Source: Lachnospiraceae bacterium (lineage in GTDB: Bacteria > Bacillota > Clostridia > Lachnospirales > Lachnospiraceae). From it: DNA of 64,000 bases. Location: contig CABJAM010000001.1 of assembly GCA_902363555.1 (NCBI GenBank), forward strand, positions 1 to 64,000, read 5' to 3'. The notes under the pieces are model-generated. The model worked only from the letters and a program-made list of their open reading frames with translations, had not been told where the DNA came from and did no database searches. The translations under genes were made by a program, and so were the position numbers. Below are positions 61,590-64,000 of the stretch, in pieces. Positions within the stretch are counted from its first letter, which is position 1. Each line of letters begins with the position of its first letter.

Positions 61590-63377
61590 ATGCCATTTAA
61601 ACCGTTGCCCATAGGTGTTGATAATTTTGAAGATCTTATAAAAAAAGGGTATTACTACGTCGATAAAACTCTTTTTATAAAAGAATTAATAGATATGAGG
61701 GGCGAGGCAAACCTTTTTACCCGCCCAAGAAGATTCGGAAAAACCCTCAATATAAGTATGATTAAGTACTTTTTTGACGTAGAGTGCAGTGATGCTAAGC
61801 AGCTTTTTGAGGGCCTGGCTATTATGAGACAGGGGGAAGAATACACAAAACTTATGTCAAAATACCCCGTAATTAGCTTGTCCTTTAAGTCTATGAAACA
61901 GTCAGATTTTGAATTATCATATATGCAAATGAAAAAAATGATTGCTGAGGAGTATACAAGACATGATCATCTGTTAAAGTGGAACGGCTTAACGGAGAGT
62001 GATAAGCAGCGTTATACAGCGATACGTGACGTGCAGGGCAGTGATTCGGATTATCTGGATTCATTAAAGTTTTTATCTGCCTGTCTTACAAAGTATTATG
62101 GCCAAAAAACAATCATACTCATTGATGAATATGATGTACCACTGGAAAACTCGTACTTCGGCGGCTTTTATGATCGAATGATTGCTGTAATACGCTCTTT
62201 GCTGGAGTCTGCGCTAAAAACCAACGAATATCTGGAATTTGCAGTAATTACCGGCTGCTTGAGAACGGAAGCACCATCGTCACTAGGCTCGAAAATACCT
62301 CGCCAAGTGAGCGAGTTGGGCTTTCCTACTAAGCTCGAAAGTACCTCGCTAAGTAGTCAATGCCATAGTATTTTTACAGGCTTAAATAACCTCAAAGTTA
62401 TTTCCATCACAAATCCAATCTATGCCGAGCATTTTGGCTTTACTGAGGATGAAGTCCGGGAGATGCTTCATTTCTATGAACGCGATGACTGCATGGATAC
62501 CGTGAAGACCTGGTATGACGGTTATCTTTTTGGCAATACAGAGGTTTATAATCCGTGGAGTGTGATCAATTACATGGAGCAGCTCTGGTTCAACCCAAAA
62601 GCATTTCCGCAGCCATATTGGTCAAACACAAGCTCAAACAGCATTGTCCGGACGCTGGTGGAGGGTGCGGACATAAGAGTAAAGCAGGAGATCGAAGTGC
62701 TGATCCAGGGAGAAAGTATTGAGAAGGCCATCCATGAGGACATTACGTATGATGATATCGGCCCAAAGGCACATGGTGAAAATCTGTGGAACTTTCTTTA
62801 TTTTACCGGATATTTAAAAAAGACGGCGGAGCGGATGGATGGAAATGTCCGGTATATTTCCATGGCCATACCCAACGAAGAGGTAAAATATATTTATAAA
62901 AATACAGTTTTATCCTGGTTTGATCAGCGTATTCGGAAAAGAGATCTCAGTCATTTATATAATAATATTGTTCATGGAAATGTGGCCGGGCTTGAAAAAA
63001 ATATCACGGATCTGTTACGTGAGGGAATCAGTTTTTATGACACAAGGGAGTCGTTTTATCACGGATTTCTCATGGGCCTGCTCAATGGAATGGACGATTT
63101 TTATGCATATTCCAACAGGGAAGCCGGCGATGGCCGATATGATATCTGCCTGAAAAGTCTGGATGTGGAAAAGCCCGTCATCATCTTTGAGTTAAAGATG
63201 GCCGATAGCTATATGGCCATGGCAGACAAAAGCATTCAGGCGGTGCAACAGATTGAGATGAAGCACTATGAGGAGGGGCTGATCCAGGACGGCTTTCAGA
63301 AAGTATTATGCTACGGTATTGCTTTTTATAAAAAGAATTGTAAAATCTCAATTGCTGAAAAAATTATTCGTGAGTAG
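61590..63377 (+). CDS. AAA-ATPase-like protein with C-terminal PD-(D/E)xK nuclease domain
   Basis: The 595-residue protein begins PLPIGVDNFEDLIKKGYYYVDKT and has the unusual P-loop FTRPRRFGKT (43-52) and Walker B-like ILIDEYDVPL. The C-terminal nuclease-like region (about 505-560) has GDGRYDICL and PVIIFELKMAD. This family is common and multi-copy in gut Clostridia, and its role is unknown. Between TGCLR and SIFTGLNN, which are normally almost contiguous, about 33 residues (226-258) are inserted in frame by a DNA element with two hairpins. Confidence 0.88.
   Translation: MPFKPLPIGVDNFEDLIKKGYYYVDKTLFIKELIDMRGEANLFTRPRRFGKTLNISMIKYFFDVECSDAKQLFEGLAIMRQGEEYTKLMSKYPVISLSFKSMKQSDFELSYMQMKKMIAEEYTRHDHLLKWNGLTESDKQRYTAIRDVQGSDSDYLDSLKFLSACLTKYYGQKTIILIDEYDVPLENSYFGGFYDRMIAVIRSLLESALKTNEYLEFAVITGCLRTEAPSSLGSKIPRQVSELGFPTKLESTSLSSQCHSIFTGLNNLKVISITNPIYAEHFGFTEDEVREMLHFYERDDCMDTVKTWYDGYLFGNTEVYNPWSVINYMEQLWFNPKAFPQPYWSNTSSNSIVRTLVEGADIRVKQEIEVLIQGESIEKAIHEDITYDDIGPKAHGENLWNFLYFTGYLKKTAERMDGNVRYISMAIPNEEVKYIYKNTVLSWFDQRIRKRDLSHLYNNIVHGNVAGLEKNITDLLREGISFYDTRESFYHGFLMGLLNGMDDFYAYSNREAGDGRYDICLKSLDVEKPVIIFELKMADSYMAMADKSIQAVQQIEMKHYEEGLIQDGFQKVLCYGIAFYKKNCKISIAEKIIRE
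62265..62363 (+). mobile_element. In-frame insertion with two covarying hairpins
   Basis: TCACTAGGC/GCCAAGTGA (62280-62288 with 62302-62310) and CTACTAAGC/GCTAAGTAG (62326-62334 with 62348-62356) have the same 13-base loop TCGAAARTACCTC. The stems differ by compensatory changes. The 46-bp spacing and interruption of a conserved protein motif suggest a small palindromic mobile or repeat element. Confidence 0.65.
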
Positions 63378-63413
63378 TAAAACGCTGCGGATAGCAAGAC
63401 AGGCTTGGAAATA

Positions 63414-63526
63414 TTTAAAGGCAGTGGAAACTTATTATAATTTGTCGAGGTTTTTCCTGGAAATCCTTGACCTGCTTGGCCATCAGGCCAATTCCTATTA
63501 TAAGTAAATTTCCACTGCCTTTTAAA
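63414..63526. terminator. Long structured hairpin between convergent genes
   Basis: TTTAAAGGCAGTGGAAA (63414-63430) pairs with 63509-63526 with one bulged A. A weaker stem continues inward, and TTGGCC/GGCCAA with an ATCA loop (63476-63481, 63486-63491) is inside. It may end both flanking genes; the interior is more elaborate than a plain terminator. Confidence 0.7.
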
Positions 63527-63645
63527 CGTTCAGATCGGCCGGGTTAATAAGCAAATATTTAGTGATCGCTCAGACAGTTCTGCACTTTACTGCGCAGAAC
63601 GAAAACATAAATTTCGCGGGCATATGGCCCATCTGCACGGTTACA

Positions 63646-64000
63646 TTATTTTTCATAAACCGGCAAATTTAACACCGACGAATATCCCGCCCCACTATAA
63701 AGCGTCTGCCGTGCCGCCTTACATTTATCCTGCAACGCCCAAACGCCCGGATAATTGGTGTGTGCACTATACTGCGGAAAATCGGACGAAGATATATCCA
63801 CCCGGATGCAGGAGCCCTTTTTCATTTCCCAGGCAATATCCCATGTATCGATATTGATTTTGACAATCTCCCCCGGGGTGTAGGTCTGCCGCTGGTCGGA
63901 GTGGTTCCGGTAAGCCAGCGTAGTAATGCCGGAGCGGATGTTGTAGGCTTCGCCATTTTCCAGCACCTCCATGATCTTAATGGAAAAGGCCGTATCCTCC
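63646..64000 (-). CDS. CocE/NonD-family hydrolase, C-terminal part (runs off the right edge)
   Basis: The frame is open to the window edge, so only the C-terminal 118 residues are visible. They match the C-terminal non-catalytic jelly-roll of X-Pro dipeptidyl peptidase/CocE proteins: GEAYNIRSGITTLAYRNH, YTPGEIVKINIDTW, KKGSCIRVDISSSDFPQY and ARQTLYSG. The internal ATG at 63972 is not the start. The catalytic domain would lie to the right. Substrates of the family are esters or acyl-proline peptides. Confidence 0.85.
   Translation of the reverse strand, partial: EDTAFSIKIMEVLENGEAYNIRSGITTLAYRNHSDQRQTYTPGEIVKINIDTWDIAWEMKKGSCIRVDISSSDFPQYSAHTNYPGVWALQDKCKAARQTLYSGAGYSSVLNLPVYEK

Overview
This 64 kb window comes from a low-to-mid GC Firmicute chromosome, most likely class Clostridia, family Lachnospiraceae. 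The evidence is the DnaA-box-rich origin next to rpmH-rnpA-yidD-yidC-jag-mnmE-mnmG-rsmG-parA-parB, a DUF4446 gene beside parB, a DUF3881 gene, and gut-Clostridia style transport and glycoside operons. All functions are assigned from sequence motifs and gene context; no database search was run. Where the annotated start differs from the longest open frame, it was chosen by ribosome binding site and family length. || Layout. 1-934: replication origin with nine DnaA-box-like sites (dnaA itself would lie off the left edge). 935-8672: the conserved rpmH-to-rsmG block plus an acetyltransferase. 8891-13684 (minus strand): DUF4446, parB and parA, an array of six parS sites with decayed copies, and argS. 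13685-18168: a degenerate alpha/beta hydrolase, an MgtC-like protein, DUF3881, tRNA-Arg(CCT) and an HSL-type esterase. || 18408-31280: a putative C-glycoside utilisation locus. It has both subunits of a C-glycoside deglycosidase-like lyase, two Gfo/Idh/MocA oxidoreductases, a complete peptide/opine-type ABC transporter, an AraC regulator fused to a GH39-like domain, and a YczE-like membrane protein. The likely logic is import of a glycoside, oxidation of its sugar, C-C bond cleavage, and sensing by the AraC-GH39 protein. || 31686-39904: an eight-gene type III-B (Cmr) CRISPR effector operon without cas1, cas2, cas6 or an array. It encodes two Cmr4-like proteins, a stand-alone Cmr5, a Cmr5-Cmr6 fusion, an HD-less Cas10 with an intact GGDD motif, and a CARF plus PD-(D/E)xK effector that would be driven by cyclic oligoadenylate. 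It is followed by an AbiE-like toxin-antitoxin pair (40142-41841), and further right by an HTH-Uma2 protein and a RloA/RloB-like pair (51792-54844), which gives the region a defence-island character. || 41948-51661: a dihydrouridine synthase, a small regulator pair, a second ABC oligopeptide-type operon with fused ATPases, and an orphan LipO-like binding protein. 54915-61525: a second carbohydrate cluster with a ROK regulator, three Gfo/Idh or TIM-barrel enzymes on the minus strand and, divergently, a C39-like protein and another Gfo/Idh enzyme; the divergent promoter region carries a repeated 11-bp operator candidate. 61590-64000: an AAA/PD-(D/E)xK gene carrying an in-frame twin-hairpin insertion, then the 3' part of a CocE/NonD hydrolase gene that runs off the right edge.
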